64,000 nt of DNA from Arthrobacter sp. YD4. GTDB lineage: Bacteria; Actinomycetota; Actinomycetes; Actinomycetales; Micrococcaceae. Within the stretch, counting starts at the first letter, position 1, and each line of letters begins with the position of its first letter. The stretch covers positions 124,001 to 188,000 of the forward strand of contig NZ_JAUHHD010000005.1 in NCBI RefSeq assembly GCF_030410515.1, read 5' to 3'. Positions 1 through 9,568 of the stretch are shown here, in pieces. The notes beneath the pieces were generated by a model, which saw nothing but the letters and a program-made list of their open reading frames with translations, was not told the origin of the DNA and searched no databases. Made by a program: the position numbers and the translations under genes.

Positions 1-534
1 GTGATCACCGCGTCCCGGGAGTTGGAGACTGTCCGTGCGGCGATGGCCGGAGGGGTGCTGCACTACCTGGTCAAGCCGTTCACCTCGCAGGCCCTGAACG
101 AGCGCCTGGACGAGTACGTGGCGCTGCGCGACGAGCTGGCCGCAGGGTCCTCGGCCGGGCCGCTGGACCAGGACCGGATCGACCGGTTGGTGGCACCCTC
201 CCGGCGTGCTACCGCGGCGGCCGGGGCTGGGCAGGCTGCCGGGGGTCACGCGGCAGAGGCCGAGGGCGGCGGGACCGGCGCGGGGGTCAGTGCCGGTGCG
301 GACGGGGTGCGGCTGCCCAAGGGGTTGTCCCGGCCCACCCTGGAAGCGGTGATCGAGGCGCTGCGGGCCAGTCCCGAGGACGTGTCCGCGGCCGGGCTCG
401 CGCTGAGGCTGGGCCTCTCCCGGGTCAGCGCACGGCGGTACCTCGAGTATCTGGTGGTCAACGGCTTCGCCCGGCTCACCCCGCGGTACGGCGCCGCCGG
501 CCGGCCGGAGAACCGCTACCTCTGGCGCCGCTGA
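1..534 (+). CDS. Response regulator, C-terminal part (CitB/DctR type), 5' end outside the window
   Basis: The visible 177 residues start inside a receiver domain: the tail reads ASRELETVRAAMAGG and then VKPF, where the Lys is the conserved receiver residue. An Ala/Gly-rich linker (about 60-100) leads to a C-terminal helix-turn-helix (SAAGLALRLGLSRVSARRYL). This layout is that of CitB/DcuR/DctR regulators, which control uptake or use of C4-dicarboxylates or citrate with a membrane histidine kinase; the kinase would lie upstream. The GTG at position 1 is probably an internal codon, because the phosphorylation site and the first half of the receiver are missing. The gene converges on the CitE-like gene, with 24 bp between the stops. 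The target genes cannot be told from the window. Confidence 0.85.
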   Translation: MITASRELETVRAAMAGGVLHYLVKPFTSQALNERLDEYVALRDELAAGSSAGPLDQDRIDRLVAPSRRATAAAGAGQAAGGHAAEAEGGGTGAGVSAGADGVRLPKGLSRPTLEAVIEALRASPEDVSAAGLALRLGLSRVSARRYLEYLVVNGFARLTPRYGAAGRPENRYLWRR

Positions 535-558
535 GAAGCGGCCCGAAAGCCCCGGAGG

Positions 559-1392
559 CTAGTGCCCGGCGCGGCGGAGCGTGGCCTCAGCGTGCTTGAG
601 GATGGGCCCGTCGATCATCTTGCCCTGGAACTGGAACACGCCCGTCCCGGCGGCCGCGGCGGCCTCGAGCAGCTCGCGCGCCGTGGCCACCTCCTCCTCG
701 GACGGGGCGTAGGCCTCCCGGACCACGGCCACCTGGTTCGGGTGGATGCAGGCCTTGGAGCCGAAACCGGAGGCGACGGCGTCGCGAGACTCGGCGGCCA
801 GTCCGTCCAGGTCCGGGATGTTGACGTAGACCGAGTCAACCGCTTCCTTGCCGGCGGCGCGGGCGGCCAGCAGCACGGTGGAGCGGGCGTGCAGGGCGAC
901 GGCCCGGTAGCCGCCGTCGTCGGTCCGGCTGGAGGTGCCGCCGAGGGAGGCGATCAGGTCCTCGGCGCCCCACATCAGGCCCAACACGTTCGGTTCGGCG
1001 GCGATGGCCGGAGCGTTGACGATGCCGGCCGCCGTCTCGCACAGGGCGATCACGCTGAAGCCCTCAAGCTCACGGAGCTGCTCGGCGCTCTCGGCCTTGG
1101 CCAGCATCACGTGCCGGTAGGGGGTGTGCCTGAGGCAGTGCAGGTCCTTCTCGAACTCCTCGGTCCCGGCCGGGTTGATCCGGATGATGGTCCGGCTGGG
1201 ATCCAGTTCGGGAACGTCCCCGGCGGAGCCCAGCTGCGCCAGGATCGCCCCGCGGGCGCGCTGCTTGTCCGCGGGGGCGACGGCGTCCTCGAGGTCCACG
1301 ATCACGGTGTCCGCGCGGTCGGCGGCCTTTTGGTAGCGCTCGGGCCGGTCGGCGGGGCAGAAGAGCAGGGCGGGGCCCATCAGGAAGGTCAT
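559..1392 (-). CDS. HpcH/HpaI-family CitE-like beta-hydroxyacyl-CoA lyase
   Basis: A 277-residue TIM-barrel lyase of the CitE branch. Metal and substrate motifs are visible: DLEDAV (about 33-38), GAEDL (about 141-145) and a C-terminal CIHPNQ. A stand-alone CitE protein without citF cannot be part of citrate lyase. The mycobacterial homologue in the same gene neighbourhood (Rv2498c) is a stereospecific (R)-HMG-CoA and citramalyl-CoA lyase of leucine and itaconate breakdown; I infer that role here from context. It is the last gene of the operon and its ATG overlaps the stop of the MaoC gene (ATGA). A longer frame extends upstream to 1464, but the ATG at 1392 begins the conserved fold ([20 protein letters not shown]). 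Confidence 0.88.
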   Translation of the reverse strand: MTFLMGPALLFCPADRPERYQKAADRADTVIVDLEDAVAPADKQRARGAILAQLGSAGDVPELDPSRTIIRINPAGTEEFEKDLHCLRHTPYRHVMLAKAESAEQLRELEGFSVIALCETAAGIVNAPAIAAEPNVLGLMWGAEDLIASLGGTSSRTDDGGYRAVALHARSTVLLAARAAGKEAVDSVYVNIPDLDGLAAESRDAVASGFGSKACIHPNQVAVVREAYAPSEEEVATARELLEAAAAAGTGVFQFQGKMIDGPILKHAEATLRRAGH

Positions 1393-1961
1393 ACTCCGAT
1401 TGTCCCCTTTCCGGCGGCGTCCCGGGACGCCGTGTCCTGCGCCGCGTGCGCGTCGCGGGTCCACATCAGGCAGCTGCGGGTGGCGCGGGCCACCACGGTG
1501 CCGTCCTGGTTCCGGCCGGTGTGCTCCATGGTCACGATGCCCTGGCCCGGCCGGGACGAGGAGAGCCGCTTCCCGGTCACCACCGTCTCCGTGTAGAGCG
1601 TGTCCCCGTGGAAGAGCGGGTGCGGGAAGGACACATCCGTCAGGCCCAGCTGGGCGATGATGGTCCCCTGGGTCAGCTGCGGCACGGACTGGCCCACCAT
1701 GGTGGCCAGGGTGAACATGGAGTTCATCAGCCGCTGGCCGAAGGGCTGCCCGGCGCTCCAGGCGGCGTCCAGGTGCAGCGACTGGGTGTTCATGGTCATG
1801 GTGGTGAACAGGACGTTATCCGTCTCGGTCACGGTCCGGCCGGGCCGGTGCGCGTAGGCGACGCCTTCCTCAAGCTCGTCGAAGTAGAGGCCGCGCTGTT
1901 CGATAACGCGGCGGCCCGCGCCGCCGGCGTCGGCGTCCATGTGGGAGTGGCTGGTGGTCAT
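1389..1961 (-). CDS. MaoC-family enoyl-CoA hydratase
   Basis: A 190-residue single hot-dog-fold protein of the MaoC dehydratase family. The segment TETDNVLF followed by NTQSLHLD carries the Asp and His expected for (R)-specific hydration of an enoyl-CoA. In the corresponding mycobacterial locus this gene (Rv2499c) sits beside citE, and it is a reasonable candidate for the 3-methylglutaconyl-CoA or itaconyl-CoA hydratase step; that is inference. It overlaps its neighbours on both sides by 4 bp (ATGA), so it is translationally coupled to scoB upstream and to the lyase downstream. The C-terminal 20 residues are polar, Ala-rich and not part of the fold. Confidence 0.86.
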   Translation of the reverse strand: MTTSHSHMDADAGGAGRRVIEQRGLYFDELEEGVAYAHRPGRTVTETDNVLFTTMTMNTQSLHLDAAWSAGQPFGQRLMNSMFTLATMVGQSVPQLTQGTIIAQLGLTDVSFPHPLFHGDTLYTETVVTGKRLSSSRPGQGIVTMEHTGRNQDGTVVARATRSCLMWTRDAHAAQDTASRDAAGKGTIGV

Positions 1962-2740
1962 ACGGAGAGTTCCTGGTCTTCCTCGAAAAGTTCGGCGCCG
2001 GTGGCCGCGGCCACCTCTTCCGCGGTCACGTCCGGAGCCAGTTCCCGCAGCACCAGCCGCGAGGTCCCACCCTCGGTCACGACGTCGATGACGGCAAGGT
2101 CGGTGATGATCCGGTCCACGCAGCCCTTGCCCGTCAGCGGCAGGGAGCAGCGCTCCACGATCTTCGGGTTGCCGTTGCGGTCAACGTGCTCCATCATCAC
2201 GATCACCTTCTTGGCACCGAAGACCAGGTCCATTGCTCCGCCCATTCCCTTGACCATCTTGCCCGGGATCATCCAGTTGGCGAGGTCCCCGTTCTGCGCC
2301 ACCTCCATGGCGCCGAGGACGGCGACGTCGACGTGGCCGCCGCGGATCATCCCGAAGGATGCGGCGGAGTCGAAGAAGGCGGCGCCCTTGTTGACCGTGA
2401 CGGTCTCCTTGCCGGCGTTGATCAGGTCGGGGTCGACTCTGTCCTCGGCCGGGTAGGGCCCGACGCCGAGGATCCCGTTCTCCGAGTGCAGCACCACCTC
2501 GACGCCGTCCGGAATGTAGTTCGGGATCAGCGTGGGCATGCCGATGCCGAGGTTGACGTACTGGCCGTTGTGCAGCTCCCGCGCCACGCGGGCGGCGAGC
2601 TCGTTCCGGGTCCAGCCCCTGGCCGGCGCGGCGGAGTCGGCGCCACCGGTAACGGCGCCGTGTTCGACGGCGGGCGGGCGGTATTCGTGCCGGACGGTTT
2701 CGGGCCGGGCCGGGCCGTCCGGGGTCTGGGTGCTCTCCAC
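1958..2740 (-). CDS. scoB: 3-oxoacid CoA-transferase subunit B
   Basis: A 260-residue beta subunit of a succinyl-CoA:3-ketoacid (acetoacetate) CoA-transferase. The active-site glutamate is in the HSENG motif (about residues 86-90) after the [12 protein letters not shown] stretch. The first 40 or so residues are Pro/Ala-rich and exceed the usual 210-220-residue length, so a later start is possible, although no better start is obvious. The enzyme would activate acetoacetate, an end product of leucine breakdown, using succinyl-CoA. It lies 2 bp after scoA and overlaps the MaoC gene by 4 bp. Confidence 0.93.
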   Translation of the reverse strand: MESTQTPDGPARPETVRHEYRPPAVEHGAVTGGADSAAPARGWTRNELAARVARELHNGQYVNLGIGMPTLIPNYIPDGVEVVLHSENGILGVGPYPAEDRVDPDLINAGKETVTVNKGAAFFDSAASFGMIRGGHVDVAVLGAMEVAQNGDLANWMIPGKMVKGMGGAMDLVFGAKKVIVMMEHVDRNGNPKIVERCSLPLTGKGCVDRIITDLAVIDVVTEGGTSRLVLRELAPDVTAEEVAAATGAELFEEDQELSV

Positions 2741-2742
2741 GG

Positions 2743-3525
2743 TCAGGCTCCTGTCGTTACGGCGGGCGCGGCGGGCGCGGCGGCCACGGTCCGTTTCTCG
2801 ATGCGTTTCTCCGCCTCCGGGGCCAGGACCACGCGCTGGACGAAGATGCCCGGGACATGGATCTGTCCGGGATCCAGCTCCCCCGGTTCCACGAGTTCCT
2901 CCACCTCGGCGATGGTGATCTTTCCGGCCATGGCGCAGAGCGGGTTGAAGTTCATTGCGGCGGCATGGAACACCAGGTTGCCGTGCCGGTCCCCCTTCCA
3001 GGCGTGGACCAGGCCGAAGTCCGGCGTCAACGCCTCCTCCAGCACGTAGTCGGCGCCGTGGAAGCTCCGGACCTCCTTGGCCGCGGAAGCCACCGCGACG
3101 TTGCCGTCGGCGTCGTACTTCTGCGGCAGGCCGCCCTCGGCGACCTGGGTGCCGACGCCGGCGGGCGTGTAGAACGCGGGGATCCCGGCCCCGCCGGCGC
3201 GCAGCTTTTCGGCCAGGGTGCCCTGCGGGGTGAGGACCACCTCGAGTTCGCCGGACAGGTATTGCCGGGCAAACTCCTTATTCTCCCCCACGTAGGAGCT
3301 GATGGTGCGCCGGATCCGGCCGTCCTTGAGCAGGATGCCCAGGCCCCAATCGTCCACGCCGCAGTTGTTGCTGACGGTCTCCAGGTCCGTCGCGCCGCGC
3401 TCGTGCAGGGCCTCGATCAGCGCCACCGGGATGCCGCAGAGGCCGAAGCCGCCGACGGCCAGCGAGGCGCCGTCCGGAATGTCCGCCACGGCCTCGGCGG
3501 CGCTGGCAACAACTTTGTCGATCAT
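2743..3525 (-). CDS. scoA: 3-oxoacid CoA-transferase subunit A
   Basis: A 260-residue alpha subunit partnering scoB. The CoA-binding glycine loop GGFGLCGIP is at about residues 25-33 and [12 protein letters not shown] follows at about 52-63, both typical of the family. The last 15 residues are Ala-rich. The start ATG lies 20 bp after the acyl-CoA dehydrogenase stop, with a purine-rich GAAAGGTC just before it. Together with scoB it would make acetoacetyl-CoA for thiolysis. The position inside a branched-chain acyl-CoA operon, rather than beside a polyhydroxybutyrate or beta-ketoadipate gene, argues for acetoacetate as the substrate. Confidence 0.94.
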   Translation of the reverse strand: MIDKVVASAAEAVADIPDGASLAVGGFGLCGIPVALIEALHERGATDLETVSNNCGVDDWGLGILLKDGRIRRTISSYVGENKEFARQYLSGELEVVLTPQGTLAEKLRAGGAGIPAFYTPAGVGTQVAEGGLPQKYDADGNVAVASAAKEVRSFHGADYVLEEALTPDFGLVHAWKGDRHGNLVFHAAAMNFNPLCAMAGKITIAEVEELVEPGELDPGQIHVPGIFVQRVVLAPEAEKRIEKRTVAAAPAAPAVTTGA

Positions 3526-3545
3526 CGAAAGGTCCTTCCGTGCGG

Positions 3546-4721
3546 CTACAGGCCCAGTTCGCGGGCGATCAGCATCAGCTGGACCTCCGTGGTGCCCTCG
3601 CCGACTTCCAGGATCTTGGAGTCGCGGTAGTGGCGCGCCACGGTGAACTCGTTGATGAAGCCATAGCCGCCGAACACCTGGGTGGCGTCCCGCGCGTTGT
3701 CCATGGCTGCCTCGCCTGCGATCATCTTAGCGATGGCCGCCTGGGTCTTGAACGGCTTGCCGGCGAGCATCCGGGCGGCGGCGTCGTAGTAGGCCAGGCG
3801 GGCGGTGTGGGCCCGGGCCTCCATCCGGGCGATCTTGAACGCGACGGCCTGGTACTTGCCGATGTTCTGGCCGAAGGCGCTGCGTTCCTTGGCGTACTTC
3901 ACCGACTGATCCACACAGCCCTGGGCGGCGCCGACGGCGAGCGCGGCGATGGCGATGCGGCCCTCGTCGAGGATGGAGAGGAAGTTGGCGTAGCCGCGGC
4001 CGCGGGTGCCGAGGAGGTTCTCCTCCGGGACCCGGACGTTGTCGAGCGTCAACGGGTGGGTGTCCGAGGCGTTCCAGCCGACCTTGTTGTAGGCCTTCTC
4101 CGCCGTGAACCCGGGCGTGCTGGTGGGCACCAGGATGGTGGAGATTTCCTTCTTGATGCTGCCGTCCGGGCGTTCCTGCTGGCCGGTGACCGCGGTGACG
4201 GTAACAAGCCTGGTGATGTCGGTGCCGGAGTTGGTGATGAACGCCTTGTTGCCGTTGATGACCCATTCTTTTGCGTCTCCGACGCCTTCCAGCCGGGCGG
4301 TGGTCTTGGTGCCGCCGGCGTCCGAACCCGCCTCGGGTTCGGTCAGGCCGAAGCCGGCGAGCGCCTTGCCGGAGGCCAGCAGCGGCAGCCACTCCTCCTT
4401 CTGCGCGTCGGAGCCGAAGCGGTGGATCGGCATGGCGCCGAGCGAGACGCCGGCCTCCAGGGTGATGGCGACGGACTGGTCCACGCGGCCCAGCTGCTCC
4501 AGGGCCAGTGCCAGGGCGAAGTAGTCCCCGCCCATGCCGCCGGATTCCTCCGGGAACGGCAGGCCGAAGAGGCCCATGTCGGCCATCTGGGAGACGACCT
4601 CGTAGGGGAAGCTGTGCTCCTCGTCGTGCTTGGCGGAGACCGGGGCAACCACCTGGTCGGCGAAGTCGCGGACGGTGTCGGAGAGGTCCTGATAGTCCTC
4701 GCTGAGTTCAAAATCGGGCAT
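3546..4721 (-). CDS. Acyl-CoA dehydrogenase, probably short/branched-chain
   Basis: A 391-residue FAD-dependent acyl-CoA dehydrogenase with N-terminal helical, middle beta ([13 protein letters not shown]) and C-terminal helical domains. Near the C-terminus GEGTTEVQ provides the catalytic Glu at the usual acyl-CoA-dehydrogenase position. Classic isovaleryl-CoA dehydrogenases have Gly-Ala-Gly-Thr there and use a Glu elsewhere, so the substrate may be a 2-methyl branched acyl-CoA or a broader range rather than strictly isovaleryl-CoA. The context (biotin carboxylase upstream, CoA-transferase downstream) ties it to leucine/isoleucine breakdown. It starts 55 bp after the carboxylase alpha gene. 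Electrons would pass to ETF. Confidence 0.93.
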   Translation of the reverse strand: MPDFELSEDYQDLSDTVRDFADQVVAPVSAKHDEEHSFPYEVVSQMADMGLFGLPFPEESGGMGGDYFALALALEQLGRVDQSVAITLEAGVSLGAMPIHRFGSDAQKEEWLPLLASGKALAGFGLTEPEAGSDAGGTKTTARLEGVGDAKEWVINGNKAFITNSGTDITRLVTVTAVTGQQERPDGSIKKEISTILVPTSTPGFTAEKAYNKVGWNASDTHPLTLDNVRVPEENLLGTRGRGYANFLSILDEGRIAIAALAVGAAQGCVDQSVKYAKERSAFGQNIGKYQAVAFKIARMEARAHTARLAYYDAAARMLAGKPFKTQAAIAKMIAGEAAMDNARDATQVFGGYGFINEFTVARHYRDSKILEVGEGTTEVQLMLIARELGL

Positions 4722-4776
4722 GGGGTGACTCCTGTGTCTGTTGGCTGTTCTGGTGTGGTGCTGAAGCTGGTGGTTG

Positions 4777-7029
4777 CTAGTCCGCCTCGCCCATGGCGAT
4801 GACGGATTCCTCGACGGTGTCCTCGGCTTTCGAGTCCTCCGGCGAATCGACGGGGTGGATGGTGGCGAGAACCTGGTCGGTCTTGACGAGGTCCCCGGTG
4901 CCGGCGCTGATGTGGACGGTGCCGTCGAGGGGTGCCACGAGCTGGTGCTCCATCTTCATGGCCTCCACCGACAGCAGGACCTGGCCGGCGGTCACGGCGT
5001 CGCCGTTGCCGACCGAGACGGAAACCACGGTGCCGGGCATCGGCGAGCGCACCGCCGGGTCGGCGGCGCCCTCTTCGCGTTCGACGGCGGCCAGCACCCG
5101 GGCAAGCCGGGCCTCACGGGTGAGCAGTTCGAGGCGGCAGGACCAGCCCTCGTTGCCGAGGAAGAATTCCGACAGAACGCGGGGATCGGGAGCCATCCAG
5201 CTCTGGGCGGGAGGACCTGTGCGAACGGGTGCAAGTACGTAACTGCTGGTCTCGCCCTCGAGCGTGAGCATCGGGCGATCCCGCGCGTTGTATTGGAGGA
5301 GGGCCTTGAGCTGCGGGCCTCCGTTCACGCTCACACTGGCCTGCTCCCCCGCAGACAACCCCTTCACGTCCACGGTGGCGACACCGCCGTCGGCGGTTCC
5401 CAGGCTGATCCTGAGCGGCGCCGGCGTACCGAGCCGCCAGCCGTCGCGGCGCCGCCACGGGCTGCCATCCCGGTCGGCCGGATTGGCCTCCTCCGCCATG
5501 GCCAGGGCGTACAGAGCCGCGATCACTAGTTCAGCGTCGCCCACCCGCCGGAAGCTGAAGTCCGGCATCTTGCGTTCGATCAGGCCGGTGTCCAGACGGC
5601 CGGCGCGGACGTCGGCGTCGTTGATCAGCAGGCGCAGGTACTCGACGTTGGTGTCGATGCCCAGCGCCGTGTAGCCGGCAAGCGCTTCGTCCAAGGTGTC
5701 CAGTGCGGCGTTGCGGTCCTCGCCCCACGCAATGACCTTGGAGATCATCGGGTCGTAGTTCGAGGAGATCTCCAGTCCATGGACGAGCGCCGAGTCCACG
5801 CGCACGCGGCCGTGGCCCGTTTCGACTTCGTTGCGGGCCGGCGCGCCGGGGCGCTGGACAGGGCCGGGCAGTTCGTCCAGCATCACGACCTGTCCGATGG
5901 ACGGCAGGAAGTTCTTCTCCGGGACCTCCGCGTACACCCGCGCCTCCACGGAGTGGCCGGTGAGGACGACGTCGTCCTGGGCCACGGTGAGTTCCTCCCC
6001 GGCGGCGATGCGGACCTGCCATTCGACCAGGTCGATGCCGGTGACCATCTCGGTGACCGGGTGCTCGACCTGCAGGCGGGTGTTCATCTCCATGAAGAAG
6101 AATTCGTCCGGGGCGTCGTCGGAGACCAGGAACTCCACGGTGCCGGCGCCGGAGTAGTTGACGCTGCGGGCGGCCTGGCATGCGGCCTCGCCGAGCCGTG
6201 CGCGGATGGCGGCGCCGTCGGGAAGGCTTTCCAGCAGCGGGGACGGGGCCTCTTCGATCACCTTCTGGTGCCGGCGCTGCAGGGAGCATTCGCGCTCTCC
6301 GAGGTGGATGACGTTGCCGTGGTTGTCGGCGAGGACCTGGACCTCGATGTGCCGCGGGGTGGTGACCAGCCGCTCCAGGAACAGGGTGTCGTCGCCGAAG
6401 GCACTGGCCGCGACCCGGCGGGCCGTCGCGAGCGTGGCCGCCAGGTCCTCGGGGCGTTCGACCACGTGCATGCCCTTCCCGCCGCCACCGGCGGAGGGCT
6501 TGATCAGCAGCGGGTACCCGACGCCGGCAGCGGCCTCGATCAGCTGGGCGTCGCTCATGCCGGGTTCGGCGACGCCGGGGACCACGGGGACGCCGTAGCC
6601 GGTGACGTGGTTCTTGGAGCGGATCTTGTCGCCCATGATGTTCAGGGATTCGACGCCGGGGCCGATGAAGGTGATGCCGGCCCGCTCCAGGGCGCGGGCG
6701 AAGTCGGCGTTCTCGCTGAGGAAGCCGTAGCCGGGGTGCACGGCCTCGGCGCCGCTGCGGCGGCAGGCATCGATGATGGCCTCGATCTTGAGGTAGCTCT
6801 CGGTGGCGGCCGCAGGCCCGATCCGGACGGCGGCGTCGGCCTCCCGCACGTGGCGGGCGCCGGCGTCGGCGTCGGAGTAGACGGCGACCGAGCGGATGCC
6901 GAGGGCGCGCAGGGTGCGGATCACGCGGCAGGCGATCTCGCCGCGGTTGGCGACCAGGACGGTGCCGAAGAGCCGCGCCGGGGTCGAAGTGGTGGGGGTG
7001 CTGGTGGTTGCTGTCACGGCGGGGCTCAC
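4777..7029 (-). CDS. Acyl-CoA carboxylase alpha subunit (biotin carboxylase plus biotin carrier), methylcrotonyl-CoA type
   Basis: A 750-residue fusion. Biotin carboxylase occupies about 20-470 ([13 protein letters not shown], the Gly-rich ATP loop [14 protein letters not shown], catalytic [18 protein letters not shown]). A linker and BT-like region follow, and a biotinyl domain ends the protein with EAMKMEH, whose middle Lys is biotinylated. The GTG start at 7029 overlaps the beta-subunit stop (GTGA). A frame that runs on upstream to 8646 is only antisense-like noise over the beta gene. With the beta subunit it would carboxylate 3-methylcrotonyl-CoA (leucine pathway), although some homologues accept several acyl-CoAs. 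The length is somewhat above the 650-680 usual for methylcrotonyl-CoA carboxylase alpha. Confidence 0.92.
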   Translation of the reverse strand: MSPAVTATTSTPTTSTPARLFGTVLVANRGEIACRVIRTLRALGIRSVAVYSDADAGARHVREADAAVRIGPAAATESYLKIEAIIDACRRSGAEAVHPGYGFLSENADFARALERAGITFIGPGVESLNIMGDKIRSKNHVTGYGVPVVPGVAEPGMSDAQLIEAAAGVGYPLLIKPSAGGGGKGMHVVERPEDLAATLATARRVAASAFGDDTLFLERLVTTPRHIEVQVLADNHGNVIHLGERECSLQRRHQKVIEEAPSPLLESLPDGAAIRARLGEAACQAARSVNYSGAGTVEFLVSDDAPDEFFFMEMNTRLQVEHPVTEMVTGIDLVEWQVRIAAGEELTVAQDDVVLTGHSVEARVYAEVPEKNFLPSIGQVVMLDELPGPVQRPGAPARNEVETGHGRVRVDSALVHGLEISSNYDPMISKVIAWGEDRNAALDTLDEALAGYTALGIDTNVEYLRLLINDADVRAGRLDTGLIERKMPDFSFRRVGDAELVIAALYALAMAEEANPADRDGSPWRRRDGWRLGTPAPLRISLGTADGGVATVDVKGLSAGEQASVSVNGGPQLKALLQYNARDRPMLTLEGETSSYVLAPVRTGPPAQSWMAPDPRVLSEFFLGNEGWSCRLELLTREARLARVLAAVEREEGAADPAVRSPMPGTVVSVSVGNGDAVTAGQVLLSVEAMKMEHQLVAPLDGTVHISAGTGDLVKTDQVLATIHPVDSPEDSKAEDTVEESVIAMGEAD

Positions 7030-8633
7030 ATCCGGAAGAGGCCGAAGGAGGTCTCCGGCAGCGGGGTGCGGGAGACGACGTCGAGCGCCAGTCCCAGGAC
7101 GGTGCGGGTGTCCGCGGGGTCGATGATGCCGTCGTCCCACAGGCGGGCGGTCGAGTAGTAGGGGCTGCCCTGGTCCTCGTACTGCTGCTTGATCGGGGCC
7201 TTGAAGGCCTCCTCGTCCGCGGCGGACCATTCCTCGCCGCGGGCCTCGTACTGGTCGCGCTTGACCGTGGCGAGGACGCTGGAGGCCTGGTTGCCGCCCA
7301 TGACCGAGATCCGGGAGGCCGGCCACATCCAAAGGAAGCGCGGCGAGTAGGCCCGGCCGCACATGGAGTAATTGCCGGCGCCGAACGAGCCGCCGATCAC
7401 CACGGTGAGCTTGGGCACCCGGGCGGTGGCGACGGCGGTGACCATCTTGGCGCCGTTCTTGGCGATGCCGCCCTGCTCGTAATCCTTGCCGACCATGAAG
7501 CCGGAGAGGTTCTGCAGGAAGATCAGCGGGATGCCGCGCTGGTCGCAGAGTTCGATGAAATGTGCGCCCTTGAGCGAGGATTCGCTGAACAGGACACCGT
7601 TGTTGGCCACGATGCCCACGGGGTGGCCGTGCAGCTTGGCGAAGCCGGTGACCAGTGTGGTGCCGTAGTTCTTCTTGAACTCGTGGAAGCGGCTGCCGTC
7701 CACCAGCCGGGCGATGACCTCGCGGACGTCGTACTGGGCGTTGACGTCGGTGGGGACGGCGCCGTAGAGCTCGGCCGGGTCCGCTTCGGGTTCGACGACC
7801 GGGTCGATCTCCCAGGCGGGGGCGGCCGGCCGCGGCAGGGTGGAGACGATGTCGCGGACGATCTGCAGGGCGTGCTCGTCGTTCTCGGCCAGGTGGTCGG
7901 TGACGCCGGAGATCTTCGAGTGCACGTCGCCGCCGCCGAGTTCCTCGGCCGTGACGATCTCGCCGATCGCAGCCTTCACCAGCGGCGGGCCACCGAGGAA
8001 GATGGTGCCCTGGTTGCGGACAATCACGGTCTCGTCGCTCATCGCGGGGACGTAGGCGCCGCCGGCGGTGCAGGAGCCCATGACGGAGGCGATCTGCGGA
8101 ATTTTCGCCGCGGACATCTGCGCCTGGTTGTAGAAGATCCGGCCGAAGTGCTCCTTGTCCGGAAAGACCTCGTCCTGGCGGGGCAGGAACGCCCCGCCGG
8201 AGTCCACCAGGTAGATGCAGGGCAGGCGGTTCTCCAGCGCGATCTCCTGGGCGCGGAGGTGCTTCTTGACCGTCATCGGGTAATAGGTGCCGCCCTTGAC
8301 GGTGGCGTCGTTGGAGATGACCAGCACCTGGCGGCCGTGGACCAGGCCGATGCCGGCGATCACACCGGCGCCGGGCGAATCGCCGTCGTACATGCCGTCC
8401 GCGGCGAGCGGTGCGATTTCCAGGAAGGGGCTGCCGTCGTCCAACAGCCGGTCGATGCGCTCGCGCGGCAGCAGCTTGCCGCGGGCGACGTGGCGTTCGC
8501 GGGACTTTTCCGGCCCGCCGAGCGCGGCGGCGGCCAGGCGCTCCTTCAGTTCCCGGGCCAGGCCCAGCTGGGCCTCCCGGTTGGCGGCGAAGCCTGCGCT
8601 GCCCGGATCCACCCGGCTGGCGATTGTCTCCAT
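7026..8633 (-). CDS. Acyl-CoA carboxylase beta subunit (carboxyltransferase), methylcrotonyl-CoA type
   Basis: A 535-residue crotonase-fold carboxyltransferase. Two acyl/biotin oxyanion-hole regions are visible: [16 protein letters not shown] (about 190-205) and [16 protein letters not shown] (about 415-430). The second is typical of methylcrotonyl-CoA carboxylase beta rather than propionyl-CoA carboxylase. I chose ATG 8633 ([15 protein letters not shown]) because it begins the conserved N-terminus; the open frame continues to 8942 but crosses the divergent TetR promoter. It is the first gene of the seven-gene operon, directly behind the operator region, and overlaps the alpha gene by 4 bp. 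Confidence 0.93.
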   Translation of the reverse strand: METIASRVDPGSAGFAANREAQLGLARELKERLAAAALGGPEKSRERHVARGKLLPRERIDRLLDDGSPFLEIAPLAADGMYDGDSPGAGVIAGIGLVHGRQVLVISNDATVKGGTYYPMTVKKHLRAQEIALENRLPCIYLVDSGGAFLPRQDEVFPDKEHFGRIFYNQAQMSAAKIPQIASVMGSCTAGGAYVPAMSDETVIVRNQGTIFLGGPPLVKAAIGEIVTAEELGGGDVHSKISGVTDHLAENDEHALQIVRDIVSTLPRPAAPAWEIDPVVEPEADPAELYGAVPTDVNAQYDVREVIARLVDGSRFHEFKKNYGTTLVTGFAKLHGHPVGIVANNGVLFSESSLKGAHFIELCDQRGIPLIFLQNLSGFMVGKDYEQGGIAKNGAKMVTAVATARVPKLTVVIGGSFGAGNYSMCGRAYSPRFLWMWPASRISVMGGNQASSVLATVKRDQYEARGEEWSAADEEAFKAPIKQQYEDQGSPYYSTARLWDDGIIDPADTRTVLGLALDVVSRTPLPETSFGLFRM

Positions 8634-8690
8634 TGACTGCTTCCATCCCCGGCCGGACCGGGGCCCTGGGGCTGCCGGTCCGGCCATTTC

Positions 8691-8735
8691 GGTTAGTAAT
8701 GCATAACTGAGTTTTAGGTTAGTCTCTACTAACTG
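8691..8735. promoter_or_regulatory. Two direct copies of a TetR-type operator between the catabolic operon and its regulator
   Basis: The motif GGTTAGT-N6-TAACTG occurs at 8691-8709 and again at 8717-8735, exactly 26 bp apart. Within the second copy GTTAGT and ACTAAC form a perfect inverted repeat around CTCT. The spacing of about 2.5 helical turns, the dyad and the location in the 205-bp divergent region make this the likely binding site of the adjacent TetR protein. The second copy also resembles a DtxR iron box (TTAGGTTAG at 8714-8722), but the repeated arrangement favours the local regulator. Confidence 0.65.
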
Positions 8736-8749
8736 TGATGTCCAACACA
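8734..8749. promoter_or_regulatory. Crp/GlxR-like site, one mismatch
   Basis: TGTGA-TGTCCA-ACACA matches the TGTGA-N6-TCACA consensus at nine of ten positions. It touches the second TetR-type operator and lies about 100 bp upstream of both divergent starts, so it could serve the carboxylase operon, the regulator, or both. Confidence 0.4.
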
Positions 8750-8838
8750 GGATCGCCGGTGCGGCGGGTTGAAACCATGTGCCGAGCCCCCGGACAGCGC
8801 ACTGAATACCCAGACCAGCCGAGAAGGAGGGTGAGCCG

Positions 8839-9459
8839 GTGACCGAGTCCAGCCAGCCAACCCAGCGCAGCCGGGCCAAGGAGAGCCGCCGGCAGGCGCT
8901 CCTGCAGGCCGCGGCCGCCCTCTTCGCCGCCGAGGGCTTCAACCGGGTCTCCCTGGAGGATCTCGGCGCCGCGGCCGGCGTCAGCGGCCCCGCCGTCTAC
9001 CGGCACTTCGCCGGCAAGCAGGCGGTGCTGGGGGCCATGCTGCTCAGCGTCAGCCAGGACCTGCTCGACGGCGGCCGCGCCGTGGTGGCCGGCGCAGGGA
9101 CCGCGGAGACCGCCCTTGCCGGCCTGGTCGAGTTCCACGTGGACTTCGCCCTCAGCCACCCGGACGTGATCCGGGTCCAGGACCAGGACTTCAGCAACCT
9201 CGCCGAGGAGGATCAGGCCGAGGTCCGGACCCTGCAGCGGAACTACGTGGAGCTGTGGGTGGACGTGCTCTCCGGACTGCACCCGGACACGGACCCGGCC
9301 GAACTGCGGATGCGCGCCCACGCCACCTTCGGCCTGATCAACTCCACCCCGCACTCGGTCCGCACCCAAGGCCGCCGGATGGCGCTCAAGCGTGCCCGAC
9401 CGCTGCTGGAGGGCATGGCCCTGGCCGCCCTGACGGCCCCGGGCAACGGCACGCGCTAA
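8839..9459 (+). CDS. TetR-family regulator, BkaR-like
   Basis: A 206-residue one-domain repressor. The N-terminal helix-turn-helix (about 18-62) includes [20 protein letters not shown], and the C-terminal ligand domain is of the kind found with fatty or branched acyl-CoA operons. The GTG start has a strong AAGGAGG 8 nt upstream. It diverges from the seven-gene branched-chain acyl-CoA operon and converges on bkdC. In mycobacteria the TetR gene at the equivalent locus (BkaR) represses branched-chain keto-acid genes, so the same role is likely. Its effector is unknown and is presumably an acyl-CoA intermediate. Confidence 0.88.
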   Translation: MTESSQPTQRSRAKESRRQALLQAAAALFAAEGFNRVSLEDLGAAAGVSGPAVYRHFAGKQAVLGAMLLSVSQDLLDGGRAVVAGAGTAETALAGLVEFHVDFALSHPDVIRVQDQDFSNLAEEDQAEVRTLQRNYVELWVDVLSGLHPDTDPAELRMRAHATFGLINSTPHSVRTQGRRMALKRARPLLEGMALAALTAPGNGTR

Positions 9460-9514
9460 GCCCCGCTCCCCTGGGCGGCACTTCCCCCGGGCGTCCCTGC
9501 CCTTGAACGACAAA

Positions 9515-9554
9515 GGGCCGGGCACCCCTCCGGCAAGGAAGGGATGCCCGGCCC
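9515..9554. terminator. Hairpin between convergent TetR and bkdC genes
   Basis: GGGCCGGGCA (9515-9524) pairs with TGCCCGGCCC (9545-9554), and CCCT/AGGG extends the stem. On the minus strand three T follow, so it probably ends the bkd transcript and may act both ways. Confidence 0.65.
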
Positions 9555-9568
9555 CGTGGGCTGGGAAC

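Noticed and set aside
7027..8646. A long N-terminal extension of the carboxylase alpha subunit
   Set aside because: It reads the beta-subunit gene in another frame, is Arg/Pro-rich and lacks any fold. The alpha subunit starts at GTG 7029.
8714..8732. DtxR iron box upstream of the carboxylase operon
   Set aside because: It matches the consensus at 15 of 19 positions, like the site at 58598, but it lies within the second of two matching TetR-type operator copies, which is the simpler explanation. Kept only as possible cross-talk.
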